Source: Rhododendron vialii | Taxonomy: Eukaryota > Streptophyta > Magnoliopsida > Ericales > Ericaceae | Direction: 5' to 3' | Assembly (NCBI RefSeq): GCF_030253575.1 | Contig: NC_080568.1 | Location: forward strand, 35,397,501 to 35,461,500 | Length of the DNA: 64,000 bases | Shown: in pieces, positions 15,918 to 29,039 of the stretch | How positions within the stretch are numbered: the stretch's first letter is position 1 | Layout: each line of letters starts with the position of its first letter | Translations under genes and position numbers: made by a program | The notes under the pieces: model-generated | What the model was told of the DNA's origin: nothing | Seen by the model: only the letters and a program-made list of their open reading frames with translations | Databases searched by the model: none

Positions 15918-16115
15918 AGTAATTTTCTTTGTTATCTTTTTCTTTAAATAATGATAATGAAATTAAATGGAAGGGAACAATTGAATTGAGACAACAGAAC
16001 AGCACTTGGTGCACCACACTCGACTTACCAAATGCAGTGTCCATCCAGTAATTTTCTTTGTTATCTTTTTCTTTAAATAATGATAATTTTCTTTGTTATC
16101 TTTTTCTTTAGTAAT
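15918..16115 (+). repeat. Duplicated 40-bp block, three partial copies
   Basis: GTAATTTTCTTTGTTATC and TTTTTCTTTAAATAATGATAAT occur at 15920-15960 and again at 16050-16090, and a third partial copy abuts the second (to 16115). The rest of 14996-16669 shows no gene. Confidence 0.8.
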
Positions 16116-16669
16116 TTGGATTTGGATACGCTACTCCCTCCTACTCATAACTATATATATATAGAGTACTCTAGTACATTACTACTACTTTTACTGCATG
16201 AATTTTCCCCACCAAGTTTCCTAAACGAGTTTCCCCATTTCGTCATTCCAAATCTATTGAATTGACAATCTCTCGAGGAAAACCCACGTGCTAAATTAGT
16301 GGCTGCACTGTTAACAATTACCTTGGCATTGTTTCACTCAAATCGGAGTGTGGAGTAATTATTCATTCTTCCCCATACTTGTGACGTCCTTACGTGGTAT
16401 TCTTAATTATTTGCGTAGTGTGACGATCTTTTATTTGCGAGGACTATCACGTGTTATTCCAAAAGCACCCAATAATTAGCCCTAAATCGTCCCTCTCATG
16501 AAGTATAATGCGATTTGATGTGTCAGTTTGGGGTCTCCACCTTTTGTATTGTGTCCGTAAGTTACTATTATTTTACTAATGGCTTTATTTCTTGTGCTAA
16601 CTAGCGTTACCTTCAACGTTTATTTATTCTACTTACATCCTTTTACAGACAATCATAATTGGTTGTGTG

Positions 16670-17019
16670 CAGGGTCGGCCCAAGAATTTTTAGTGCTCAA
16701 GGCTTAATAAAGAAAAGTGTTCTTAAAGAGTAATACTTAATAATTTTTACAGCAGCCATTACAATATGAGAAAATCAAGACCAATATAAAAAGTTCTACT
16801 GTATTAATTATTATATAAATATGAACACAAATCCAAGTAGTAAAAATATTTTATTCTATTGGGCTAACTCATTACCTTAAATTGGACATTTTTTTCTATT
16901 AGACTTAAAAAGACTCTTACTCAAACTCATGTAGTAAAAATATTGAATTGCCCCTAAAATTTGGTATTTTTGGGATGCTCAAGAACCGCCTCTTGGACCT
17001 TAGGGTTGGGCCGGCTCTG
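16670..17019. mobile_element. hAT-type MITE with 8-bp TSD
   Basis: The left terminus CAGGGTCGGCCC is inverted at the right as GGGCCGGCTCTG, the classic CAGGG..GGCC end of plant hAT elements. Flanks are GTTGTGTG (16662-16669) and GTTGGGTG (17020-17027), an 8-bp target duplication with one mismatch. The 350-bp interior is AT-rich and non-coding. Confidence 0.85.
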
Positions 17020-17099
17020 GTTGGGTGACTTTGTTTTGGATTATGAACGACCTATTCACATCAATTCTAACCTAATGGCAGAAATGTGGGTTGTGCGTG

Positions 17100-17345
17100 A
17101 TGGATTGTAGGTTGTCCGTCGTTTTTGGGTTTGCTCATCTTGTTGTTCAGACTGATTCAGCATTTGTGTACAACGCTTTGTGCAAGCAACAAGTCCAAGC
17201 ACGCTGCCTCAGCAGGATGCTTCAAGAGATTTAAGCTCTAGTTTCTAAGTTCTCCTTGTTGCAAGTCACATTTTGTTATTGGGAAGCTAACGAGGTAGTT
17301 GATTTGTTAGCCAAAAATGAAGAAACAATCAAGGTTTTTTTTTGT
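17100..17345 (+). pseudogene. LINE RNase H domain remnant
   Basis: From 17138 the frame reads LVVQTDSAFVYNALCKQQ, then a stop, then in the same frame VTFCYWEANEVVDLLAKN. The DS..V and EAN.V.D.LA motifs are those of the C-terminal RNase H domain of plant LINEs. The internal stop makes it non-functional. A/T-rich sequence follows to about 17505, where an AAAAAACAG stretch may mark the 3' end. Confidence 0.65.
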
Positions 17346-18282
17346 TTTTGTTTTTTTGTTTTACATAGATAGAGTTGCACTCGACTTTTAGTTATCAACT
17401 TTGTATAAGGATCGGAGTGAAACGGTAGTCTCTCGTTTCATAAAGAATTATCACGCTTGTACTCTTTTTGACTTAATATAAGTTATGGTGTTGGTTTAAA
17501 AAAACAGGACAGCATCAGTCTTATACTTCAAGGGGACAATAACGAAGATTACCAAGTTGAAATATGTATGCTCATACACTGAATTAATTCATTTGATTGT
17601 GCCGAAATTACAGGTAAGATGGTGGGGTATAAAATTACAAATCTTAAAAGTTCATTAAAAATAGGTAAGCATAAAAATGAAGAGAATTGTGGCTTCCTCC
17701 AATTTTTACTGTAGTACCAGTATATATATATACTGTCGGCTTTGTTGTCCTACTCTGCATAAAAATCCAATTACTACAGTACGTGGTTCGAAGTGGGGCC
17801 GGGTCATGAACACAGTAGTATACTCCTTAATTGTTGGGTAATTGTTATCAAAGTCGTTGACCCCATTGGAATATTCTCTCGTTTTATACTACTACTAATA
17901 TAGAGTACAACTACAATTCAGCAACCGGCCATCTTGTGCTAGCTAGCTAGCTAGTATATATTTTAGTCAAATTCTACCGGGCTAAGTGTGTATACACACT
18001 AAGATTTGCCCGTGTCTGAAGGCACAGCTTAATGCATTTTAAACACAACTAAAATAAATTACGAAACTATTGACCACTCCCGCCAACGAAACTGATCTAT
18101 ACGGGAATATATATATTTTTAAATTAGTGCATGCTCGTGTCTGAAGACGCGGATCGAATAATCAGCACACATGCAAATCAATATTGTAACCGTGAACAAA
18201 GTATCAACATGTTCATGTAACACCGATGAGTCGTTCAAAATTTCAAAATAGCACACACACACAGAGAAAATATGGAACGTTT

Positions 18283-18307
18283 GGTTATTATTATTATTAT
18301 TATTATT
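18283..18307. repeat. TTA microsatellite
   Basis: TTATTA trinucleotide run followed by a G-rich segment (GGGGGGACGGGGGAG). Confidence 0.9.
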
Positions 18308-18972
18308 GGGGGGACGGGGGAGAAAATCATTGCAAAATCAAACATCGACATATATATAGTTAGTATTTTTGAAGAGACTGAGATATTATATAGATGTTTA
18401 CAAATAAGTACATTCTGTAGTAGTTACGCATAAGTAGACATTCATACACTTTTAAGTTATAATAATAGTAATAGTACTTAAACAATTAATTAAAGTACAG
18501 TTTCTTTTTACATAGAGTCAAGGTCAAAACCTAACTTATCCCTAGATAGGTAATCTACCAACCGAAAGAGAAACATGATCAGACCAAGCTTCAGCCTCGA
18601 TGGGTTTGAGCATGTATGTGTTACCACAACAAATGAGTGAAAGACGTTAAACGAAGCGAGTCTAGGGGCTAGAGGAAGTACGAATTAAGCAAGATTATTG
18701 GCAAATGAAGATTAAAAAAGGAAAGTAGGAGATCATGTGATTAAGAAAGAAAGGGGAAGTGATTAAAAAAAAGACAAGAATTGAATATCACTTTAACTGC
18801 ATAAAAGTAGGAATACTTTTAACGCCACCTAAAGATCCCATAAAGATCATCGTTGTATTTCTACTTTCAAATTGAGAATGAAGAATAAATTTCTCTTCAA
18901 CACGTACCGAAGTTTTTGTCAGTCTAAGGGTCTAGCTAGGGAGAATTGAATGGCGACTTATGAGAATGACCA

Positions 18973-19335
18973 CAGTAAACACTCCAAAAAAAGAGTGCAC
19001 GGTGTGCATGCCCTTCGTATTCTAAGCCACAAAATTTCCTAAAATTAAGCACAAAATCCGTAACCTAGAGCAGTCTTTTTTTTTTTTTTTTGTATACATT
19101 TATAATACCTTAAGCCGTCTTTTTTACCACAAAAATCGTACAAATGAGCCACAAAATTCGTAAAAGTAACTACAAAAATTCATATATAAACAATCACAAA
19201 ATCTCATATATTGGGCCACAAAATTCATAATGGTATACAGTACACACTTTGATAAAATGAACCACAAAAACTGATAAAGTGAGCCACAAAGATTTTTCAA
19301 GGTGGTGCGTATAGGAGTTTTTTTTTTAATACAGG
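18973..19335. repeat. Repeat with recurrent CCACAAAATT units, possible MITE
   Basis: GCCACAAAATTCGTA-like units recur every 25-40 bp between 19020 and 19290. The outer parts (GAGTGCACGGTGTGCATGCC on the left, GGTGGTGCGTATAGGAG on the right) are partly complementary. The composition resembles the element at 32531-32819. No target duplication seen. Confidence 0.4.
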
Positions 19336-20039
19336 TTTGTCTAAACTATTTTGGTCTTTGGCCATGATAGGGTAGGGGGGAGGGGAATTCGGCATTGATT
19401 GAGGTGGATTTTGTAATTTTGTAGTGAGTCACGCTGCCACATCACTGCAAAATGAAAGAAAGAAAGAGACCAGAAAAGATGGATCATTGGGACCAAATGT
19501 TTGTAAAGCAATGCTTTCGACATTTTAGACTTTAGTGTGCATAGTTCCCCTCAATAAATCGAGAAATACGATTTAATTAACTTTAACTTATCCAGCCTGG
19601 CCATAAAACTTTTTATGAGTTTATTACCTAATTAAAACTTTAACTAAATCCATTCAACTCTAACTTTACCTATGTAGATGTGGTTAGAATTTTAGTATCT
19701 TCATAGTGGATCGATGCTCTTAGATGGCAACACCCAAACAACTTATATCGTTTTAGGTAGGAGGTGAATCAACCAATTAGGCTTGTCTTAGTCCTAGTTG
19801 GCATGCAACCATTTTACACGGGTAAGGGATCAAATTAATATTACAAAAGGCAACATATAATTAATGATTTCCATTATATGAGCTATCATTTCATTGTTGA
19901 GTTATTACTTTTTTCTTTTCTTTTAGAATTAAGTTATTTCTTTTGTGTATGAACTATTTCCAAGGCTAGACTTGATTTAGTCAATAACCGGATCTCACAT
20001 AATTGATATAGTGTTCGTTATTACCATATACTTAGTGAT

Positions 20040-20520
20040 GAAATAAAATTGACACCTCCAACTAATTGTTATTACCTAGTGTCATGTGAAGCTAGGCTCG
20101 CTCGGCCCATACACATTAGCCCGCTCAGTAGGAGTGTGACAAGTTGGTCAGTCCATAGCATTTATATGAGAGCTTGTGATTCATAGAGGGTGACCACTCC
20201 GATATGGCGCCACATCCCATTGAATAAGTAGATTGGTATTACGATCGACAAGAAAGGTAAAGCTCCATGTAAAGGGATCACCATCCCTTGAAATTCCGTC
20301 CGTTCACAAACTCTATAAATGGGTCAGACACACCCATGATAAAAAGTAGGCACTTTATTCCCGCTCAATACAGAGCATTCATAAACACTCTACATAACCT
20401 AACGGTCCTAACCTGATTGTTGGAGGGTCTTTGACCGACCACATCAGCAGTCATTAGGCTTGTTCTGTAGGAGTTCTCTGGATCATCAGAGACGAACAAT
20501 CACAATCATTGAAAGGTAAA
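20040..20520. repeat. Possible LTR remnant
   Basis: A GC-richer block containing CTATAAATGGGTC (TATA-like) and GACCGACCACATCAGCAG, ending near GACGAACAATCACAATC. The style resembles plant gypsy LTRs, but I found neither ends nor a target duplication. Weak call. Confidence 0.25.
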
Positions 20521-20820
20521 AGTGAACATCCAAGACATACATATAATCTCGTATGAATTCTAATTCTATATCGAAATATTGTTTGTTTGTAATTACCAGC
20601 TTAATTAAAATTCAAATATCTTTTCAGTAGTTATAAGTTATTATAGAGTATAAATAAATGCTAAATTAAATTGTGCTATGAAGGCAAGTAAAGAGGAGAG
20701 AAATCAAATCAAATGGGAATGTAGTTGACTTCGTTGAAAATATAACAAAAGAGAATTTAATTATCTGTAGAAAAATGAAAATCTTGGTATATGGCGTGGT
20801 AGCTGGACAAAGAACCATAC

Positions 20821-20821
<1 letters not shown>

Positions 20822-20873
<52 letters not shown>
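20822..20873. repeat. Compound TA/TG microsatellite
   Basis: A TA run followed by a TG run. Confidence 0.95.
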
Positions 20874-20877
<4 letters not shown>

Positions 20878-22429
20878 AATGTGCGATAGATATTGAATGT
20901 GCAAATTAAATCTTGGGGGCTCTTCAAGTTCAAAGATACCTTTGGTCTCCATATATTTAAATACTACTGCATAAGAAAAAAAAATGGAAGCCACACCCAG
21001 TAGTATTTATTTATTATAAGACCCGAATCCAATCCTTCCAAATAATATTCTCAATTGCTCCTTTTTGTCCAAAATGTTTATCCAGTCCGCAAAATGAGAA
21101 TTTGAAAATGATATAATTTTTTCAAGAAAAAGTTAAAAGTTCGAACAATTTACTAGATATCAATAAGTTCTTTTAGTTTATGGGAAAATGAAAAAAAAAA
21201 GATATTGTTTTTAAGTCATCGTTTTACGGATAGGACAAATATTTTAGAATAGAAATAGTAATTACTTAATCCGCGTTTTGATCAGGAAGATTCAGCCTCA
21301 GGAGATTCAGCCTCAGGTGCTGGGCATTAGCTATATATCATTATATCTAGCCAGGCTACAAGAATTTAAGCCACTAGATAACTGATTAACATAATCTGTT
21401 AATTTTCTCTCCTCTTTTTTCTTTTGTTAAACTAGCTTGAGTTTGTACAACTTTACCAGCAAATGGTTTGCTTTTCGAAAATCCTAACCATTGATCGATC
21501 GAGCACCTAATCACCATTAATTAGAAAGTTTATTAGCAAATGGAATCTGCTCAATGTGCTTTACAAGTCACTCATGATCGATACACCTTTATTTTCCCCT
21601 TTGTTTAACCCAAAAAAACATGATTCATGATATACACATATAGATAGTTTGTGAGTAGGACATAATAAAACCAAATTAAGTAATGACTAAAAAGAATGGT
21701 CGGACTCTGGTCACTTTCAACTTTTAATTTAATTTAATTTATTTATTTTTTGTGATGGGGGTAGGGGATGGCGGTCAAAATAAAATGAGGAGAAATTAAT
21801 TGAATGAACCACCTAATCTATTTGTAGGAGGCATACTTTTAGTCCTCCACATTTTTCAATCATTGAATCTAATTATTTCAATATTCAGGCCATAGGAAAA
21901 TAACATAAACATCAACTCTTCGTTATTATCATGAGAAGCAGGAAGCATAAAGTTAAAGATCAAGTGATCAGACAATAGCATATTTTAACATAATTTTAAA
22001 AGGACTAGTATATATATGTGCCAAATTATTTGCATGTGGGATGTCTCATATCAAAGTGAAATTCAAAACTAACTTAAAAACTGATCGTTTAGACCTACTG
22101 TTTTTGTTGTCCTGCAGCTAAAGGCTTTTGCCTGGAATTTGTAAATTTTCAAATAAAGACTTAAGAATTACTACCAATTTGGAGATTTTCTAGGATAGCA
22201 AATAGCAAGAGAGATGAAAGAGTGTCGCTATCAATTTTGATTTTTTTCTAGAAAAGTAAATGGATGGGGGCAAAGAGTGAGAATTTTCGTTTATTTTTTT
22301 GGAAACGATGTGTGAGAATTGACACTTCTTATCTACACGTGTTTAGTATAAAAAACTAAGATAATAGATATATAAATTTTTTAACTGCTAACTAGGAATT
22401 TCTCTCCACACATACAACTGTCCATAAGC

Positions 22430-22515
22430 CATGGCCTGGTGGTTGAGGACGAGATATTTATGGGTTTGTTTTCTCCAAAGGTTTCACGTTTAATACATCT
22501 CAAATGCGGACTTCA
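22430..22515 (+). repeat. Possible tRNA-derived SINE fragment
   Basis: CATGGCCTGGTGGTTGAGGAC resembles a Pol III A box and GGTTTCACGTTTAATAC is a degenerate B box about 45 nt downstream. It abuts the fold-back at 22520. No A tail. Confidence 0.3.
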
Positions 22516-22519
22516 GGTT

Positions 22520-22720
22520 GGTGCTGTGCAGTGAGGTGCACAGTACTGTACTGCGCACCTCCGAGCCATCGGATCATGCATCTGACAGTTCGAATCTCAT
22601 CTCAGCAACGCCAATGATCGAGAGCTGTTCATTGCCGAGATGAGATCCGAACCGTCGGATGCACGATCCGACGACTTAAAGGTGCGCAACACGGTACTGC
22701 GCACACCACTGCACAGCACC
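22520..22720. mobile_element. Fold-back MITE, GGTGCTGTGCAGTG ends
   Basis: GGTGCTGTGCAGTG at the left is the exact inverse of CACTGCACAGCACC at the right, and the arms stay complementary inward (GCGCACCT, CCATCGGATC, GAATCTCATCTC against GAGATGAGATCCGAAC). The 201-bp unit could fold into one long hairpin. GC-rich for its surroundings. Confidence 0.8.
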
Positions 22721-23624
22721 TTCTCCCAATTCCTGAAATGCTATCAATTCTTAATGAGCTTTAATCGGCCCGCCGTAACTCATAAATCGAGCCAAACGTA
22801 CACCTGAATTATAAAAGATAGTAGGAGTAGTAAAAATAGAAGTAAGCCAGGGTACACATGGAGTGAACTGATGCTGGTTTTGAGGGGAAAAAGAATATAC
22901 TCCAAATAGTTTACTATGACTTATTTCAGGAGTTGAATGCGTATTAGAGAGGATCGAGGTCGGTTATGTATTGGGATCTCCATTAATTGTTTGTTTCTAT
23001 GCTTCTTCTTTTTTTCAATATATAGTATTAATGACCAGTATTATTATGCTGATTAAAGCTGCTTACCTTATTTTAATCTTCTCTGTAGTGATTTTTTAGC
23101 TTAAGAAAATGACCCGTCTGCGTCATTTCTGCACCTTCTTAAGTAGTAGTACTACTTTCGATCCACAGTTGAAAACTCCCATACCAAATTCCTCATTGTT
23201 TAATTAAGAGAAAGAAGATAAAAGAGTAGTTACTACTAATCTCTTTACCATTCTCACATGCTCTGGTAGCTTTTTGTCAGCGGGGTTCCTAGTTTATTGC
23301 CTTTTGCTATGTTAGATTCTTTTTTCTTTTTTTAAATCTTCCCTCCTAACTCGTAGTAGTATTTAAAAATGTTACCGTGGATCGGTGATTGTATTTGGAT
23401 GTCAAGAAAGATAGAACTAATATTTTTGCCCAATTTTTATTTGTAAACAAATCACACAAACTAGTTTATGTGAAAATTTTAGTATTATAGAACACTCAAG
23501 TTTATAGTATATGAGTTCAAGCCTTTCTTGTCCAAAAAAAAAAAGTTCAAGCCTTTTTATTAGGGGCGCAAATTTTGCGTGTAGAGTAAATAATGAACAT
23601 GGAGGTTTGACGCTTAACAGTAAC

Positions 23625-23686
23625 AAGATCAAGACGCAATATTCTTGATTTGCTAGATCAAGACGTAATATTCTTGATTTGCTGCT
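23625..23686 (+). repeat. 28-bp tandem duplication
   Basis: AGATCAAGACGCAATATTC and the following TTGATTTGCT are repeated directly with one C/T change. Confidence 0.85.
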
Positions 23687-24559
23687 AATTTTTTACTTTA
23701 TTTTTGATATATAACAAGTTTGCAATTTTGACAATATATATATAACTGAATTAAAATGTTCCTCAACCCTACTCGTAAAGTGTTCTTTCTTTAAAGTTTT
23801 ACCATATTGTCATAATCCTAAAGTTAACGAACTCATATGCCATATATATACGCCGTACATGTAGTGGTGCCTTCATAGTGTGAAATCAATAGAGTATATT
23901 ATCGTTTTTTTGCGCTCTGTGAAATGGTATCACGTTGAGAAATGTTTATTGGTGATAGTTAGATGTAAAGTAAGTAAAACCATATATAAGAAACACTTTC
24001 TTAATCTTTTTAATCATTCTGCTTGTCTCAGAACAGAATTTGGGGGAATTATACATATCTAGAACTGAGTGTACGAGGGTTTGGATTCTTTTGAGTTTTG
24101 ACAATTTAAACCACAGGCATTAGGGTTTTACTCAAGGGCACAAGGCCCTGTCCCGTTCTGGTAATTTTGTAAAATGTTGGGTTAGCTTGTGGAGAGCCTT
24201 TTGGTGGTAGGGAGAAAGAAACCCCACACGCACACACACCCCACTCCTGTCTCTGGCTTTTTCCTGGCAGCATTTTGGTGTGGAATGCAAGGGTAATTGA
24301 AGTGGGGTTCCTAAAAACAAATCTCCTAATAGTAGATCTGTTTTTTCTGTGGTCATACATGATCTTGGGTTCTCGTCTGCTTTTAGAATTTTGATAGCTG
24401 GTTCTCAATTCATGAGATGTTAAGTTTTCTGAGTTTCTTCATTTTGAGATCTCTCTCTGGGGTCTGAAACATGTCTTGTTCCTATTAAGCTTCTAGTATA
24501 TTTTTTTTCCCTTTTGTATTGAGCATATAATTAACACTTTGTCCTTTTGAGTGGACAAT

Positions 24560-27487
24560 ATGGCAAAATTTTCCCGTTGGTGGGGAAAAGACACAAGGAA
24601 GGGAACACCAGTGGTAGTTACAATGGAAAACCCCAATTTCTCAGTACTAGAAATTGATGGGCCTGATGCCGCTTTTCGGCCGGTGGACAAAGATAGAGGG
24701 AAGAATGCCAAACAGTTCACATGGGTTTTACTTCTGAAAGCACATCAAGCCGTGGGTTGCCTTTCTTGGATTGGTAATTTCCTCTGGGCATTACTCGTTA
24801 CTATCAAGAAAAGGTTGATACTAGGCCAAGGTGTGGGAATGGAGAGTGAGAAATCTAAGGGAAAGTTACTGTTGAGGATCATTTTGGGATTCTTAGTGAC
24901 TGCTTTGGCATTTCTGGGGTTTGAAGTGGTTGCCCACTTCAATGACTGGCATTATTTCCAAAACCACAATTTGCACATCCCACAAACTTGGGAGATTCAA
25001 GGATGGATGCACAAGCTGTATGTGGGTTGGTTGGGATTTCGTGCCGACTATGTTGCTCCTCCAATTCAGTCTGTTTCTAACTTCTGTGTTGTTCTCTTCC
25101 TGATTCAATCTGCCGACAGGCTGATTCTTTGTCTTGGTTGCTTCTGGATCAAGTTCAAAAAGATCAAGCCACGAATTCAAGGAGATCCGTTTAATTCGGA
25201 AGATTTGGAGGGTTCTGGATATGACTATCCCATGGTTCTTATCCAGATTCCAATGTGTAACGAGAAGGAGGTAAGTAACCTATCCTCTTTGTAGATTTCA
25301 CCACTTAATCTGGCTGTCTTTTTCTTTTTCTTCTTTTTTTGTTTTTAAAAAAAGATCTGTAGTTTAAGCTCACTGCTGCAGTGTTTAGTAACCCTTGTCT
25401 TTTTGGTAAATGTTTAATTAACCCTTCTTGTTAGGAAAGTAACAATTACTCTACAGTAGAAAATGATAGTAGAATGAAATTAGAGTTGTGTTCTGCAACA
25501 GTGGTGATGATGATGACGACTCTGGCATTGACCTCTGTAGGTGTACGAACAATCTATCTCAGCCGTATGCCAAATGGATTGGCCGAAAGACCATTTGTTG
25601 ATACAAGTTCTTGATGACTCTGATGATCAAAGCATTCAGTTGTTAATCGAGGGTGAGGTTTTAAGATGGAGCCAAAAGGGTGTCAATATTATCTATCGCC
25701 ATCGTTTGGTTAGAACTGGCTATAAAGCTGGAAATCTTAAATCTGCTATGAATTGTGATTACGTCAAGCAATATGAATTCGTTGCAATCTTTGATGCTGA
25801 TTTCCAACCAAATCCGGATTTCCTTAAGCTTACAGTTCCGCATTTTAAGGTGGGAATAAATCATCTTCTTGTGAATCTATCAAAAAATAGGGGGGCTTTG
25901 TTCTGGATTATTACTCATTCAGCTTGTTTTTTCAGGACAACCCCGAACTTGGTTTAGTTCAGGCTAGGTGGTCCTTTGTGAACAAGGATGAAAATCTGTT
26001 GACGCGATTGCAAAACATTAATTTGTGCTTTCACTTCGAAGTGGAGCAGCAGGTTAATGGAGTGTACCTCAACTTCTTTGGTTTCAATGGGACTGCTGGT
26101 GTGTGGAGAATCAAAGCACTAGAGGACTCTGGTGGTTGGCTTGAGAGGACAACAGTGGAGGATATGGACATAGCGGTTCGTGCTCATCTCAATGGCTGGA
26201 AATTCATTTTCCTTAATGACGTCAGGGTAAGTTCTTGATCACTTGTCGTTTCTCTTTAGTTGAATAGAAGTTGACCATTTTACAAGTATGTTGAATTTCA
26301 AGAAGGAACTTAATTATGGAGCTGTACTTATAAAATGGGAAACACATTTGGTGATTAGGCATAATAATTGGGACTTCTATGAACGATAGGGGGGCCACTG
26401 TTTCAGTGGTATTCTGAGAGCAGCCACTTTGTGCATATTGTCAAAGGTTAGGTCTGTCTCCAATCTTCCCCCGCCTATACCCCCAATGATTGGGGACTAC
26501 ATGGGTTCTGTTGTTGTTGTTGTTGTATTCTCTGTAGAACTTGGTTGCAGATCTACAGCATCTCCTACAGCTGGAGAATTCTGCATAGCAGGATAAGTAA
26601 TGTTGTGTGTATGTGGAACTAATTTTCAGGCACTTTGCGAGGTTCCCGAATCTTATGAAGCTTACAAGAAACAGCAACATCGTTGGCATTCTGGTCCAAT
26701 GCAACTCTTTCGGTTTTGCCTTCCTGCCATCATAACTTCCAAGGTTTGTCTTGCCTTGTATACCTGCATGTTGCTTTCATTTATATGCATAATTCCATTC
26801 TAATGTCTCAAAACTTTCACTTGATGTCCTGAACTGCAGATATCATTTTGGAAGAAATCAAACTTAATCCTACTATTCTTTTTGCTGAGGAAACTCATTC
26901 TCCCATTCTATTCATTCACATTGTTTTGCATCATTCTTCCGTTAACCATGTTCGTCCCTGAAGCTGAGCTACCCTCATGGGTTATTTGTTACGTTCCCGT
27001 ATTCATGTCATTCCTAAGCATTCTCCCTGCACCAAGATCCATCCCATTTATAGCCCCTTACCTTCTATTCGAAAACACCATGTCTGTGACCAAATTCCAT
27101 GCCATGGTCTCTGGACTGTTTCAATTAGGAAGCTCGTATGAATGGGTTGTCACAAAAAAGGCCGGCCGGGCATCAGAGCCAGACCTTTTGGCTGCGGAAG
27201 AAAGGGAATCTAAGGCAATGAATCACCTACCACTTCATAGGGGTGTTTCTGAGAGCGGGCTTTCTGAGCTCAACAAATTTAAAGAACATCAAGAATCAGG
27301 TTCGAAACCTCCTGCGAAGAAGATGAACAAGATATACAAGAAGGAGCTTGCTTTGGCCTTCTTACTACTTACTGCTGCACTTAGGAGCCTTTTATCAGCT
27401 CAAGGGGTACATTTCTACTTCTTACTATTCCAAGGTGTGTCATTCCTCCTTGTGGGTCTTGACCTTATCGGTGAACAAGTAAGCTGA
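24560..27487 (+). CDS. CSLC: Xyloglucan glucan synthase, cellulose synthase-like C
   Basis: Golgi family-2 glycosyltransferase that makes the beta-1,4-glucan backbone of xyloglucan. Exons: 24560-25270, 25541-25849, 25936-26226, 26630-26743 and 26840-27487; GT-AG introns, 690 aa, the usual CSLC length. The start is the ATG giving [10 protein letters not shown], since the upstream in-frame GTG is not a plant start. Two hydrophobic segments lie near residues 55-80 and 95-125. The processive GT2 signature is complete: VLDDSDD at 260-266, DADFQP at 322-327, TVEDMD at 413-418 and QQHRW at 452-456. Exon 5 gives hydrophobic helices, a Lys/Ser-rich loop and final helices. The CSLC assignment is strong; the subfamily number is not resolved. 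Confidence 0.95.
26448..26527 (+). mobile_element. RTE-like LINE 3' tail in CSLC intron 3
   Basis: The segment CCCCAATGATTGGGGACTAC, then ATGGGTTC and a TGT/TTG trinucleotide run, matches the recurring 3' end of plant RTE-type LINEs, which end in a short trinucleotide repeat in place of poly(A). Only the tail is present. Confidence 0.45.
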
Positions 27488-28507
27488 GGGGGGGGGGAAC
27501 CCATAAATTATTAATTGAAGAAAAAAAGATGGACTCTTTGCATTTTTTAGAGTGTTCCAATCAATCATTGCCTTTGTGGCGGCAGCAGGTGACCTGGGAA
27601 ATATGTTTAAATTCTTCCCACAAAAAGTCAAATCATATAGAATTATTTTTCGTCTTCTTGATAGTAGATGGTTTTCCTTGTTCCTTTGCTATAGTTTTTG
27701 GGGGTTAATTATGACCTAGGCCAATCTTCAACATTGTACCATCATCATCACCACATAAATCTTGTTTCTCTTCCTTCCGCTTCTTTTGGTTCTTTAAATT
27801 ATTGTTGTTGTTGTTGTTTGTTATTCATATGTACGTAAGACCAGAGGAGAGGGTCTTTCTTCATTCATTGTATTCTAGCTTGGGCGTGGTTTTCCCGTCA
27901 TGTACTTAAACAAACCGTCAAAATTAGCTTTATGTTGTGTGCCAAAATTAGAGCGCATGTTACCATCTGTAAATGTGCTCCAGTTAATTAAAATCCCATT
28001 TGATTGGTCCTCTCTCGCTCTCTCTCTGAATGCTATGTGTTGTGTTGGTTTGTGGTATGGTAGATTGACTAAATGGAGTAAAGAGATGTACTACTAGTAT
28101 TACTAGTTGTGGTTGAATGGGGAATGGAAAAGTGTCGGCAGCTGGTGAAGGAAGAAGAGTGAGGTATATAATAAGTTATAACAGCCCCTTTCTGGTTCTG
28201 GACCACTGTGCTTCAGTTGATGGCCCTGCTTAACCATAGCCATAGGTGATTAGAGAGAATCAGACGGTGAGGGATTGGGAATGGAGGGAGGGAGGGGCCG
28301 TGACTGTGACGCTAGTTTTGGTGGGCCCGTCAAATCGCCATCCCAATTATGGGACGCATGATAGTGGGCCAAACTGAACTCCTACCTCCCGTGCAAAGTC
28401 ATGTGGGCCTTGTCCACACCTCTTCCCTTTCCCTTCTACACCATTCTCTCTCTAGTCTCTAATTCCATACACCAAAACTGAAAATATTTATACAAGTGGT
28501 ATTACAA
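27488..28507. other. CSLC 3' flank
   Basis: Contains the CSLC 3' UTR, with short TTG and CT runs (near 27800 and 28010). No further gene is supported. Confidence 0.4.
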
Positions 28508-28647
28508 TACAAGATTCTCGGTCCATGAAACTGTCTATGAACGAAAATGAATGATTCAGATTTTCAGTGATGTGAATCTGGATCATTCATTTCCTTTTAC
28601 TGTGAATTTAGACCATTTATTTTCTTATATGGACAGAGAATCTTGTA
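28508..28647. mobile_element. Short fold-back MITE
   Basis: TACAAGATTCTCGGTCCAT at the left is inverted at the right (ATGGACAGAGAATCTTGTA), with further pairing around AATGAATGATTCAGATT. It is 140 bp and non-coding. Confidence 0.65.
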
Positions 28648-29039
28648 CCCTACCAACATTTTTGAAAAATTTACTCCTACTTTTGAATGCTTTTTGCAAC
28701 TTGGAATAGCTTTACCACGTTTTCTTATGGAAATGGAGGATTAATGTTTTGTTTTGTACCAATAACATAAGGCAAAAGCTTGTAGTAGTATTTTTTTTTT
28801 TAATTTTAAACGTGAACTTTTTAAAGTTCAGTACTTGACTTTATGGCCTGCAAAGCGAAATTTATTGGTTAGATTATTTGTTACGGTCTTGTGTTAATGT
28901 TGGCAATCAAAAAGATTTCAGGTGAATACCATGGCTAATCTGATATTTAAAATAGATAATTGATCTCAGATGTTGCATGTTAGGCTTCGGGCATTTTTCA
29001 AATGCAAAAAAGAGAGAAAAAAAGATGCATCTTTCTCAA

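Larger units (their letters stand above)
17346..24559. other. 7-kb intergenic region upstream of CSLC
   Basis: No supported gene. It holds microsatellites, MITEs and short tandem repeats listed separately, a 14-bp duplication at 21288-21315 (GATTCAGCCTCAGG), and AT-rich sequence. The part from about 24100 to 24559 is the likely CSLC promoter and 5' UTR. Confidence 0.5.

Noticed and set aside
24106-24408. 100-codon minus-strand frame upstream of CSLC
   Set aside because: No domain, no splice or promoter context, and it falls in the likely CSLC 5' leader on the other strand.
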